From positions 372,001-436,000 of the forward strand of contig LATX02000001.1 in assembly GCA_001466705.2 (NCBI GenBank): a stretch of 64,000 nt of DNA, given 5' to 3'. Of this stretch, positions 32,152 through 42,281 are shown one piece after another. Position 1 is the stretch's first letter; every line of letters begins with the position of its first letter. A model generated the notes under the pieces. That model saw only the letters and a list, made by a program, of their open reading frames with translations. It ran no database searches and was not told the DNA's origin. The DNA comes from Moniliophthora roreri (taxonomy: Eukaryota > Basidiomycota > Agaricomycetes > Agaricales > Marasmiaceae). Position numbers and translations under genes: made by a program.

Positions 32152-35100
32152 CCAAATCAAGAGATTCACAGGTATACTCAACAATACTCCCAAAGAAGTT
32201 CTAATTAGAGCGAAGATTACAGCCTCACAAGAACTAGCACATCAACAACAAGAAGTAAAGAAAGAGATAGACGAGCTAATCCCTTTCTATCTCCAGGGAT
32301 ATCGAGATCGTTTCAAAAAAGGGAAAGCAGAACAATTCCCCCCTTCCCAGTCTTATGACCATGCCATAGAGTTACAGCCGGACTTTGTACCCCGAAATTG
32401 CAAACTCTATCCTCTAAGCCCAATTGAGCAGAAGAAACAGGATAAGTTTTTGGACGAGAATTTACACAAAGGATACATTCGAAAATCAAAGTCACCAATG
32501 GCTTCTCCCTCCTTCTTTGTGGCAAAGAAAGAGAAGGGAGTGTTGAGACCTACGCAGGACTACAGAGAGCTAAACAAAGGGATGGTAAAGAATGCATATC
32601 CATTGCCCTTAATATTGGAGCTTCTCGACAAATTAAAGAGGGCAAATGTCTTTACAAAACTGGATCTCAGGAATGGGTACAACAATGTAAGGATTAAAGA
32701 CGGAGACAAATGGAAAGCCACCTTCAAAACGAACTGGGGATTGTTTGAACCAACCATTATATTCTTTGGATTAAGCAACTTGCCAGCAACATTTCAAGCC
32801 TTCATGAATGACATTCTCTCCAACTTCATTGATGAAGAATGGTGCATTGTCTACATGGATGATATCCTCCTGTTTTCAAAAAATTGAACCAAACATCAGG
32901 AACGAACTGAGAGACTAATGCGCCGCATCAGGAAGCACGATCTTTATTTTAAACCTGAAAAATATGAGTTTGATGTCATGGAAGTCATATTTTTGGGAAT
33001 GGTAATTAGACCAGGATACATAGCTATGGACCCCGTGAAGTTAGCAGGAATAGTGGAGTGGGAACCACCAAAAACAGTGAAAGGAGTACATGCCTTCTTA
33101 GAGTTCAGAAACTTTTACTGGAAATTCATTAGGAAATATGTGCAGCTGGCTCGACCACTTAATGACCTCACAAAGAAGTCTCAGAAGTTTGAATGGACTA
33201 CAGCATGTCAGATTGCCTTTGATTTTCTCAAGAGGAAATTCCTTTTGGAACCAGTATTGCTTATGCTGGACACAGATAAACCTTTTGTGATAGAAGCAGA
33301 CACCTCAAAATGGGCCATGGGGGCAGTGCTTCGTCAACAAGGAATGGATGGAGAATGGCACCCATGTGGGTATCTTTCAAAGTCATTGTCACCAACAGAA
33401 TGGAATTACAAAATCTATGACCATGAACTGTTGGCTATAGTACAGGCATTAATGGAGTGGCAACACTATCTGATAGGAGGGAAATACAGGGTAGTGATCT
33501 TGTCGGACCACAAAAACCTCACATACTTTGGGATGGCTCAGAAGCTTAACTGAAGACAAGCCAGATGGAGCCTGTTTCTATCAGAATTCAATCTCAGCCT
33601 CATTCATGTCCCAGGGAAATTACTCACACAAGCAGATGTGCTATCACGATGGAGCAATGAATGTGAGAATGAAGACAATGATAACAAAGATGTGGTCATG
33701 TTACCAGAACAACTCTTTGTGAAAGGAATTAACCTGGAAATGAAAACCAAGATTAGGCAACGATTGGGCTTGAATGACTTTCACAAGTTGGCCTTGGAGC
33801 AGTTACTCCACCAAGGCATGCTGCCAATCAAGTCAGCCTTATCAGACTGGAAAATCGATGATGAGTTGCTCTTTTTCAAGGAGCGGATTTACATGCCGAA
33901 CAATACTGAGCTCTGACGAAATGTCATGAAAGCAGTACATGAAACCCCAGGAGTAGGACACCCCAGGCAATGGAATACATTGGAGCAGGTTCAATGTGAT
34001 TTCTGGTGGCCAGAAATGGCTAAATTTGTCAAAAGTTTCGTAGATGGTTGTGTACTATGCCAACAGTCAAAGATTAATACACACCCAACAAAAACTCCAC
34101 TTCAACCAATACAACCTACTGCAAACTCCTTTCCTTTTCAAGTTTGTACAATGGATCTTATTATGGATCTACCGGAATGTGATAGTATGGATTCTATTCT
34201 TGTTGTGGTGGACCACTCCTCTATGAAGAGGGTAATTTTTACACCATCCACGAAGAAATTGGACACTATGGAAATAGCGGAACTATTGATTCAACACATA
34301 TACAGATGTTTTGGACTTCCAGACCACATTATATCCAATTGAGACCCCAGATTCACAGCAGAAGTATTCCAAGAAATGGAAAGCAGTTATCTATCAAACA
34401 CTTGATGAGCACTGCCTTTCACCCACAGTCAGATGGAGAGACTGAATGAGTCAACCAAGAAATCAAAGTCTATCTCTGCATTTTCTGTTCAAAAGAACAA
34501 ACGAAATGGAAAGAGTATCTTCCACTAGCCAAGTTCGCACACAACAACTGAATCCACTTGGTGCTCAAGAACTCCCTCTTTTTCATAATGATAGGATACC
34601 ACCCAAGAGCCTTTCTGACAGTATTCAAATGAACTGACATTCCATCAGTTGAAGAATGACTCAAGGAACTGAAAAGGGTCAGAGAAGAAACAAGTAGTCT
34701 ATTGGAATTGGCATGACAAAAGATGTTATGAAGGGAGAAACGGAAATTGGAAACCTTCAACATAGGACAGAAGGTGTGGTTAGAAGGAAAGAACTTGGCC
34801 ATAGGGTACTCTACTAGAAAACTCACCCTGAAACGAGAAGGACCATTCAAGATTCTCGAAATTCTGGGACCTGTCACATATCAGCTGGACCCGCCACATC
34901 AATGGAAAATTCACCCCATTTTCCACACAGCCCTTCTTATGCCGTTTAAAGAAACTGAGGCCCACGGATCCAGCTTCATGGAACCACCTCCGGATTTAAT
35001 AGAAGGGTTTGAGGAATATGAGGTAGAAGCGATTATGGGACATAGACCCAAAAAGCGACCCCGAGAATTCCTCATGTTGTACATGGGTTATAACTCATCT

Positions 35101-35211
35101 CATAATTGATGGATTAAGACTAAAGAGATGGTCAATTGTCTAGACCTCTATAAAGACTATATAAAGAGACACAAACTGAAGCCAAAGAACCCCATCCCCA
35201 CTATCATCTAA
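32152..35211 (+). pseudogene. Gypsy G3 pol: RT, RNase H, integrase, chromodomain
   Basis: Best-preserved pol here. In order: RT ([47 protein letters not shown]; catalytic VYMDD near 32850), tether (LGMVIRPGY, FLEFRNFYWKFI), RNase H ([27 protein letters not shown]), integrase H-H-C-C finger (HETPGVGH...CVLCQQSK, about 33940-34070), core (MDLIMDLPE; N-stop-DPRF; STAFHPQSDGETE), C-terminal KVWLEGKNL, REGPFKI and chromodomain (YEVEAIMGHRPKKRPREFLM). Gag and protease are missing. There is one single-base frameshift near 34378 (EMG-K read as EME-S). Eleven in-frame TGAs and no TAA or TAG interrupt it before the final TAA at 35209. ORFX starts 7 bp later. Confidence 0.9.
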
Positions 35212-35218
35212 CCACACA

Positions 35219-36585
35219 ATGTCAAATGCAACCACCTCCTCTTCTTCCTCTTCTGCTTCTGGTAGTCAGCCATCCAGAGTCCTGAGCCCAGTTCCTACTG
35301 TACCTGGAGAGGGCTGATATGGCAAAAACATCACATATCAGAATGGTCTCCACCCCAACCCCTACCAACTCCTCCCTCTTTAATTCCGGACAGTATGACG
35401 ACCAGATTTGAGTGGCTGCTGATCAACACAACTGATTGGTACCCTGTGTCAAAAGCCTCTTTTTCCTCCGGTCCTAATGAAACCTATTCAAGAAAATTGC
35501 TGAGAGCTGCAGCCTTGAAATCGCAAATCAGGTCATGTATACCTGTAACTACCACATTGGGCTAGAAGGGCCTGTCATGGTACTGTCATTATTTCTGTAT
35601 CACCCACACTTGTCCATGCCACCCCCCACAGATCCCAGAGCGATGTCAGAGTACCCTGATCCCCTCTCCTTCAGCCTCATCGACCGTCTTGGACAAAGAA
35701 CTGATGGGAATGGATACCCTTGTCCCAACACCAATGACTCCAGGAGTCTCATCACCCATCTCACCTCTGAACCCTGAACTCTCACAGGATGACTTACCGC
35801 CACTCCCCGTATGGCCACTGAACCCCTCTCCGACAACACCCTCATTTATCTTGACCCCACTCCTGATCCCGACATCAAACCTAAGATTGAGCAAACCAAT
35901 GACACCCCCTCCCAAGGACCTACACTTCTGAGCACTGCTGACTCCAGAAGTCTTCAGATGCCTGAAGCCTCTGTTCTACCCCAAAGTCAAGGTCATGCCC
36001 ACAGTCAGCAGAGAGGTCCTGTCAGGGGAATATGAGGACGAGGACACAGACGATGAGAACCAAACCCTCTCAAGCGACAATGGCCTACCGACAATGAGCT
36101 TGAGGCCTCCAACTCTGCTCCCAACCCCAATGACTCTGCTCGTCGACTGTGTCTCTGCCCTGTGTGCAGACTGGAACGCCATCTCACCTGCAATTGCCCA
36201 CAGTACATGTGTCACAGATGCTTCATGACTCAGCCTGGGCATACGTCTGGACACTGCTCTAACCAACGAAGGTCTCGCTGCATTGTGCATAGAGGGTCTG
36301 GTTTGAGTCTAGACTCTATGTTGGATGAACCTTATGACAATCTTGGAGGAGAATGCTGAGGAATTCATCCATAACAGCAGTGGAGATGTGGATTTCCTGT
36401 TCGTAGGAGCAGATCCATGGAAGGTAAGAAGATTTGAGGGCCTGCTCTTAGTTGATGAGCAGATGGCCACTGGTTGGCAGCCAACACAGGATGTACTGAC
36501 TACACCTGTTCTTCGGGACGTCGATGAAATGCCTGACACCTTGTATGATTACAATACTAAACTGTACGGAGATGGAGAATCTTAG
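35219..36585 (+). pseudogene. ORFX of gypsy G3 (extra ORF after the chromodomain)
   Basis: ATG at 35219, seven bases after the pol stop. It reads MSNATTSSSSSSASGSQPSR, a TGA where sister G7 has Arg, YGKNITYQNGLHPNPYQLLP, a frameshift near 35375, then KIAESCSLEIANQVMYTCNY, PTDPRAMSEYPDPLSFSL, RTDGNGYP, an acidic Pro/Ser-rich linker, the Cys cluster CPVCRLERHLTCNCPQYMC and HRCFMTQPGHTSGHC (about 36150-36250), and after a last frame change the tail FLFVGADPWKVRRFEG, VDEQMATGW and YNTKLYGDGES-stop. The Cys/His spacing is C-x2-C-x9-C-x4-C-x2-C-x6-H-x4-C. Placement between chromodomain and LTR is where an env-like or accessory ORF would sit; no signal peptide or membrane segment is seen, so it is not env-like. 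Function unknown. Confidence 0.65.
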
Positions 36586-36611
36586 GATGGCAACATGGAG
36601 TTTTGCCCTTG

Positions 36612-36623
36612 ACAGGGGGGTAA
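36612..36623 (+). promoter_or_regulatory. Polypurine tract of G3
   Basis: GACAGGGGGGTAA lies directly before the LTR start TGTTAC at 36624, as the plus-strand priming site of an LTR retrotransposon does. Confidence 0.6.
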
Positions 36624-37058
36624 TGTTACATTTTTCTTACTCTGTTACATATGCTTCTCCTTCTGATTGGACACATACACTTTTCTAGCCCCCCTTTCCT
36701 ATCTTGTTTATGCTTCTTATTCTCTCAGACTTAGTACACCTCCCCTGCACCCCTTTCCTATCTTGTATAATGACTCATATCCTGACAGTGTCAGATATTT
36801 ATTACTGAATCATCATAACTACCAGACATATACATAATGTAGTTTACACGAGCAGTTGTAGCATATTTAAGCACTCAAGCTAGAACTCTAAGTCCTCAGC
36901 TTGACCTAGTTAATCTATACTTGTGTCATTGCCAACAATTAAGGATCTCTGAACTTCAGCATCCGCTGAACACACTCTAACTTGACTTGAGAACTACTTG
37001 CAAAGGGTTCTACCTTTTATAAGTGGTTAGTTGACATTGCTGTGCAAGTAACATAACA
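36624..37058 (+). repeat. 3' LTR of gypsy G3
   Basis: TGTTACATTTTTCTTACTC...GTGCAAGTAACATAACA, 435 bp. Shares blocks with the other LTRs of the family (AGCTTGACCTAGTTAATC, CTTGTGTC, AACTTGACTT). Right flank AGAGG does not match the flank of the inverted LTR on the left (CCAAA). Confidence 0.85.
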
Positions 37059-37114
37059 AGAGGGGGAAGATATAAGTCCTGCTATTTCTTTCTTTCTTCT
37101 TTCTTGCTGACTTC

Positions 37115-37636
37115 TTGTCTCTAGTTGATGATTCTTTTCTGGCCATCAAGACTTCTGGTCAAGGAGTTTCAGCATCTAACACCAATAGTGTCTATCAGGG
37201 CCTTTCCAATATCAACATCTTCTCAGTATGTTTGGCATGTTCTCTTATTCCTGGAGGCTACCCTTGTTGTTTCTCTCCCAGATTCAAAAACTGCACTTGT
37301 TGCAAAAAACATCACCTCAAGTGCTCTAACAGCCTTTCAGTTGAAGAGCTCAAGCTGATTTTTCAGCAACTTCTTCTACTCTTTTCTGGTTTGATGCCTG
37401 GTATGTTTTTCTTTCTATTCTCTTGTGATATTTTAGCTGACTCTTATTCTGGTAGCTCTGGCAGACACTTTTGCACTGCTCAAATCTTTTCTTTCCAAAG
37501 CTGCATGGGAACAAACAGAGGCTGCCAGCTCTATAAAAATGGTCCATCAGCTCCTCAACTGTCTCCATGTTGCAGTGTCAGACCCTCAACATTTCCTTCA
37601 ATCTATTTGGCTTTGGAATGGTCATCAAGAACTTGA
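37115..37636 (+). pseudogene. Cys-rich 173-codon frame, unrecognised
   Basis: Contains FSVCLACSLIPGGYPCCFSP followed by NCTCCKKHHLKCSNSLSVEE: C-x2-C...C-C...C-x-C-C...C, a Cys cluster with a following helical Leu-rich part. It resembles the fragment at 26397. Since it lies just right of G3 and an ORF of unknown family lies just left (30789), a gene split by G3 is possible but not shown. 37637-37900 is unassigned. Confidence 0.35.
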
Positions 37637-37899
37637 GCCTGCTATTGGTAACAACACCTGGGCTTGCTTTTGTTCTTTAATGAACTACACCTGAGCAGAC
37701 TTCAAAGAGGCTCAGAAGCAGCAACATGATATTCTCCACCACTCTAATCCTCTTGTCAACTTCACTCCTACACTGTTCAACACATTCACTGTCATCCTCT
37801 TGAACCTTTCATTTGCAACATCCAAACATCCTTGAGCTATCAGCACAGCCCAGCTTCAGATGTATGCAGAGGCCATCAATCATGATTAAGTCTTATAGA

Positions 37900-38118
37900 A
37901 TACTATCAGACTCTACACCTTATTACTAATTCTTGTGGAACTTAGAAATTTTTCTTTAAGTTCTACTTTGTACTTCATTCCAGCATCTGGTATACTATAC
38001 TTGTACATCTCATTATCTGATAGCTAATTGCCACATCTATCTGTCACTGCATGTTAGATCAATGTTATCTTTCCACATACAGATCAATCATTCCACAATA
38101 TCTGCCTGCCCCCTCCCC
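37900..38118 (-). repeat. Probable polypurine tract and start of a copia 3' LTR
   Basis: On the minus strand GTTTGGGGGAGGGGG (38118-38104) follows the end of the copia RNase H region, and TGTGGAATGATTG begins shortly after it, as expected for PPT then LTR. The LTR's far end is not identifiable, so the left boundary is a guess. Confidence 0.4.
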
Positions 38119-38357
38119 CAAACTGAAAGAATTTCAACTGCCCTCAGTTGAAGGAGAACACTACAAGGTACTTAAATAGACAGCATGGCTATGCATAGCA
38201 ATAAATTCAATGCTTCCCTGTGAATATATCAACAAGGCTAAACATCCTGCTACATTCAAAGTGGCTGGAGATGAACTTGTGATGGTGTTGCTTGTTTGAG
38301 TTATCCTCTTTTTGCTGAACCAGTTTAGGCTTGCTTGACACACACTCTTCTGGGAAC

Positions 38358-40115
38358 TCAGAGTCCCATGGATGATGCAAAATGCTTGACTTTTGTTGAC
38401 AGTAATCCCTTCATCATGATATTGGCTATATTGTTAGTAGTGTTGCAATATTCAAGCTGGATCTTTCCATTCTTGATGATGTATTGAATGAAGTGGAATT
38501 TTATGACAATGTGTTTTGTTCTAGTGTGGAATTTATCCCCATATGCTATAGATGCTGCTCCCTTGCTGTCTGTATACAAGAAGATGCCTTCCCACTGAAG
38601 ATTTTGGATATGAAAGACCTAATCCAAATTCCTTCCTTTGCTGCATGTGTTAGTGCATTGTATTCAGCTTTGGTGGTAGAGAGGGCAACTATAGTTTGTC
38701 ATTTGGAGAACCATGATACTGCTCCTTTGTTGATTATAAATACATAACCAGAGATGGCTCTTTGGTCTGAATTTGACATCACATCTGCATCCAAGTACCC
38801 AACAGGTATGTTTGACTTATTTGTGTCCATCATCATGGAAGTCCTGTATGCAAGCCATAATTTCCAGGTGCCATTCAAATAGGTGCAGACATGTTTCAAT
38901 GCCTGTATGTGCAGGTCCCCTGGACATGCAGAGAACATAGCAATCTGGGACAAGGCAAATGCAATGTCTGGTCTTATAGCTACTGCCACATATTGCAGAG
39001 CTCCTAGGATCTCTCTGAAAGGGAATTGTAATGCTGCAGCTATGTCTTTTGGTAATGTAGAGCATTGTTCAAGAGAGAGTTTTGCAGTGGGATTGAAGGG
39101 GGTGGATAATGGTTTTAGATTGTCCAGTCCATATTGTTTTGATGTATGATGTTCGTCATAATTGAATGAATTTGTTGCCTTGTTGAACTTCAATGCCTAG
39201 TAACCAATGTAATTGTCTGCTATCTGTTATCTCCATGTGGGACTTGATCTGCTCTTTTATCTGGGTCATGTTTTGGTCTGTTTCTGTGATTATGGTGATG
39301 TCATCAACATGTGTGAATGGAATAATAAACAGAGATTTTGAGTAAAATACTGCATGGTTATACTTGGATTGAGTAAGGCTACATTTCTTTAACCATGATA
39401 CCAGTGTTAGGTACCAATGTCTTCCTGCTTGTTTTAGTCCATATATGGCCACTTTTAATATCATCATTTTCCATTGATTCCAGTGTAATGACATTGTCAA
39501 TGGTTCTTGTTTTAGAGGCAATGTCATTTAATTCACTTGAGAGTGGTGGTTGATTGGGGTTGGCAGCTGATGTTTCTAGGTTAAGGGTTGTATCTGTGTT
39601 GTACTCCCCTTTGCCAACTGTGATCTGGTGTTCAGAGAATACAACATTCCATTCTGTTGTGATGCTGTTTGTGCAAGGCCAGTAGATTCTGTACTTGTTT
39701 GATTCTAGGTCTAGGCCTAGCCATTGTCCTTCAATTGCTCAAGGTCCTATTTTATCTGGTGTCTTTTCTCTTTTCACCCAGACAATTGCTCTGAATTTGT
39801 GCATGTGTTCTGCTGTTGAGTGAGAGCCATAGCATTGGAGATATAGAGTGTCATAATTGATGGCTTTATGTGGTGATTGGTTCCAAACATATATGGCATA
39901 GGTTGATGCTGGTCCCCATAACCACTTTGGTAATTGTCCCTGTATCATGTTGCATCTTGTAGCATTGAATAGTGTTAGGTGTGCCCTTTCTGCATCTCCA
40001 TTGTGTTCTGATGTGTCATGAACTGTTAACCTTCTGGCTGTTCCAATTCTGTGTAAAAAAGGTTGTGAATTCTTCTCCTATAAATTCTCCACCTTTGTCA
40101 GAGTGTAAATTTTCT
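38358..40115 (-). pseudogene. Ty1/copia remnant: integrase end, RT, RNase H
   Basis: Order integrase-RT-RNase H on the minus strand is copia-type. Visible: LHSDKGGEFIGEEF, a shift, ARRLTVHDTSEHNGDAERAH, NATRCNMIQGQLPKWLWGPA, WNQSPHKAINYDTLY; RT with VAIYGLKQAGRHWY, the catalytic region FTHVDDITIITETD (HVDD for YVDD) and HWLLGIEV; RNase H with PFREILGALQYVAVAIRPDI, ALKHVCTYLNGTW, YLDADVMSNSDQRAISGYVF, MYTDSKGAASIAYG and FHTRTKHI. Several frames are used, so it is inactive. Gag and protease of copia type are absent; the 5' edge joins a gypsy protease at about 40115. Confidence 0.85.
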
Positions 40116-41685
40116 CTTTTCCTAATCTGGAGATTAAAAGTTCTTCCCTGACTGTTCTTCCTGCAATGATCATGTCTAGGGTGAAGGAGTGTGTGATCTA
40201 TGCTTGTTTGTTTGGTGTTCCATCAACATTGAACACTCTGATCAGTTGAGGAAGTTTGGTCCATAGTGCCTTGAACAAGGTGGCCATTCCTCTATTAATG
40301 AATTTTCCTCCTGCTCCAGAGTCAATGAGGGCTTTTGTTTCAACAATTCATTTTCCAATTCTGCAAGAAAGAGGAATTCACATAGAATTTCTGTCCATTT
40401 CTGTTGTTACAAAGTTGGAAATAAATATGGGTGGTAATGTCAATTTACCCTGCCTGATCAAAAACCCTCTTCAGCGAGCTCCTGGAACATCTCTTCTTTT
40501 TCTTTTTCTCCAAATGTGGCCATTAGCTTTCTGATTTGAGTGATGGGCTTTTCTTTGGGTTTGATGACAAACAGGTTGTTGCTCTTTCTTTACTCATTTC
40601 CTAGATAGTTTCTGGCAATGTGTCCTTGTTTTGAGCATTTAGAGCATTGTCCTCATTTTTTGTATTCTTCAACTTCTTCTGCAGATATCCAATCAATATC
40701 CATGGAATTTGGATCTTTAATGACCATTTTCTGCATTTGGAGTTTCTTTGTTTCTCTGTTCTTCTTTTTGATCTTTCTGTTGTCGATATGGTTAATGAAG
40801 GCCTGCATATGAACCTATTGTTCATCAAATTTGACTGCATCCTTATACTACTGATCAATCTTGGTTGGTTCTCCAGTGGGTTGCTCCATAACTTTTTTGA
40901 GAACTGATCAATTTAGTCCTCTTGCAAAGGCTCTAATTAAAGCAGTGTCATTGTACCCAATATCAGCTGCTAATAACTTGAACCTCTGGACATAATTGCT
41001 GGCCCTTCTGGTCATTTTGAGCTTGTCCATCTTCATCCTAGCATCTTCTGCCAGGTCTGCTTCTTCGAATATTTGTCTGAACTCAATCCAAAAATCTTTC
41101 CACATTAGCAATTTTTCCTCATCTGTGTAAAGATATTCTTGGATCTTTCTGAGTTTCTATTTTCTGGCCCATTCTCCTTTTAGGAATGACAATACAAACA
41201 GAATCTTTTTCCTATCTGTGTTGAAGTTCTTCCTGTTTAGAGAAAGATAAATGGCAACTTCTGCCATAAATCTTTTTGTTTCTTCTCTTTCTCCATCAAA
41301 AGGTTCTGGTAAGGCCACTTTATATCCTTTGTGGTCATCAGTGTTGTGTCCTTCAACAGTCAGGACATCCACAATAGTAGCATCAATGTTGGTTGTTCCT
41401 TGGTCAGTCATCTCTGGTTCAGAAGGATCTGGTGATTCTGTTCTGGAGTCTTCATTATTTTGGTTCTGGGGTTCTGGTTCTGTTTCATAGTATTCTGGTG
41501 TCTGATTTCTTGAGTCCAATGACTTGTTCTAGGTTACAGAGGACTCTGTTTGAATAGAGTCTTCTGGAATCTCTGTCATAGTATTTATAGACAGGGATGT
41601 GTGCCTGGGATTCAGTGATGAGATTCCAGTAAAGGAAATCCTTCAGGTCAGTCTTAGTTCTGGTAGCTTTTGACTGGTAAGCCAT
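40115..41685 (-). pseudogene. Gypsy G5: gag, zinc knuckle and protease
   Basis: The frame at 41685 starts MAYQSKATRTKTDLKD; the next starts MDSRNQTPEYY and has the gag phrase KVALPEPFDGEREETKRFMA, IYLSLN, FVLSFLKGEW; then WKDFWIEFRQIFEEADLAED and YVQRFKLLAADIGYNDTALI. A zinc knuckle follows near 40640, GQCSKCSKQGHIARNY, with Tyr for the last Cys. The protease ALIDSGAGGKFI (about 40330) keeps its Asp-Ser-Gly. Then VFNVDGTPNKQA and LLISRLGKEKI, where gypsy sequence stops. RT and the rest are missing; copia sequence continues in the same direction. The 5' LTR is at 41962-42281. Confidence 0.8.
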
Positions 41686-41961
41686 TCTGTCAAACTTATC
41701 CCCTGTTTGGCAGAAGCAAGTTGTTCAACCCTTCTTTGATAAGGGTTTTTGTAGGGTCTGTCTGGTTCTGTCTGGGTCTGTTGTTCTCTTTTGAGGGCTT
41801 CTGCAAAAGAGAGTCTTTATGGTTCAGATTCTCTATGAATTCCATACTAGTCTGTTGTTTCTGGTTTCTAGTATCTTTAGAGGTTTCCCTACTGAAGATT
41901 CAAGTTCTAGAGGTGATGCCTAAATCTAAGATAGGTTGGCTAGAGGCTCAGCTTGACCTTT

Positions 41962-42281
41962 TGTTATGGTTTAGTAAAATTGTTACCAAGTTTTCAAGCT
42001 TATTGAGTTCGATTGGGTTCTGGGTTCAAGTAAGGGTTTTACAATTGACAACTAAGGTCAAGCTGAAGAGCAAGACCTTTAAGATACATAGCTTTTATAC
42101 AACTAGCTTCTACCTAATGAGTAAAGCTAATACATGGTGTTAATCATGTAGCTATCATGTTAAATACTAAGACAGATGTGAGGGAATATGGAAGTGTCTT
42201 TTGTACAGCAAATATGATAGATTAGTCTTTAAGAAGGAAAAAGTATGTGTTCTATATGTGTCTGCTACATGGAATGTAACA
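41962..42281 (-). repeat. 5' LTR of gypsy G5
   Basis: On the minus strand TGTTACATTCCATGTAG...AAACCATAACA (end worn). The leader after it (AAGGTCAAGCTGAGCC, TCTTAGATTTAGGC) resembles the leader after the 47125-47559 LTR. It interrupts the G4 integrase at 42282. The leader of G5 occupies 41686-41961. Confidence 0.65.

Noticed and set aside
34747..35109. TGA as a reassigned sense codon in this organism
   Set aside because: TGA occupies mainly CG-mutable Arg sites, one site matches Trp, and sister copies use AGA at some of the same sites; mutation explains it more simply, though recurrence is noted as a finding.
35535..36290. Overlapping ORFs on both strands in ORFX of G3, possibly alternative genes
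   Set aside because: Only the plus frames align in order with the ORFX copies in G1 and G7; the minus frames have no counterpart.
37350..37568. 72-codon minus ORF
   Set aside because: Antisense to the Cys-rich plus frame, which has the more protein-like composition.
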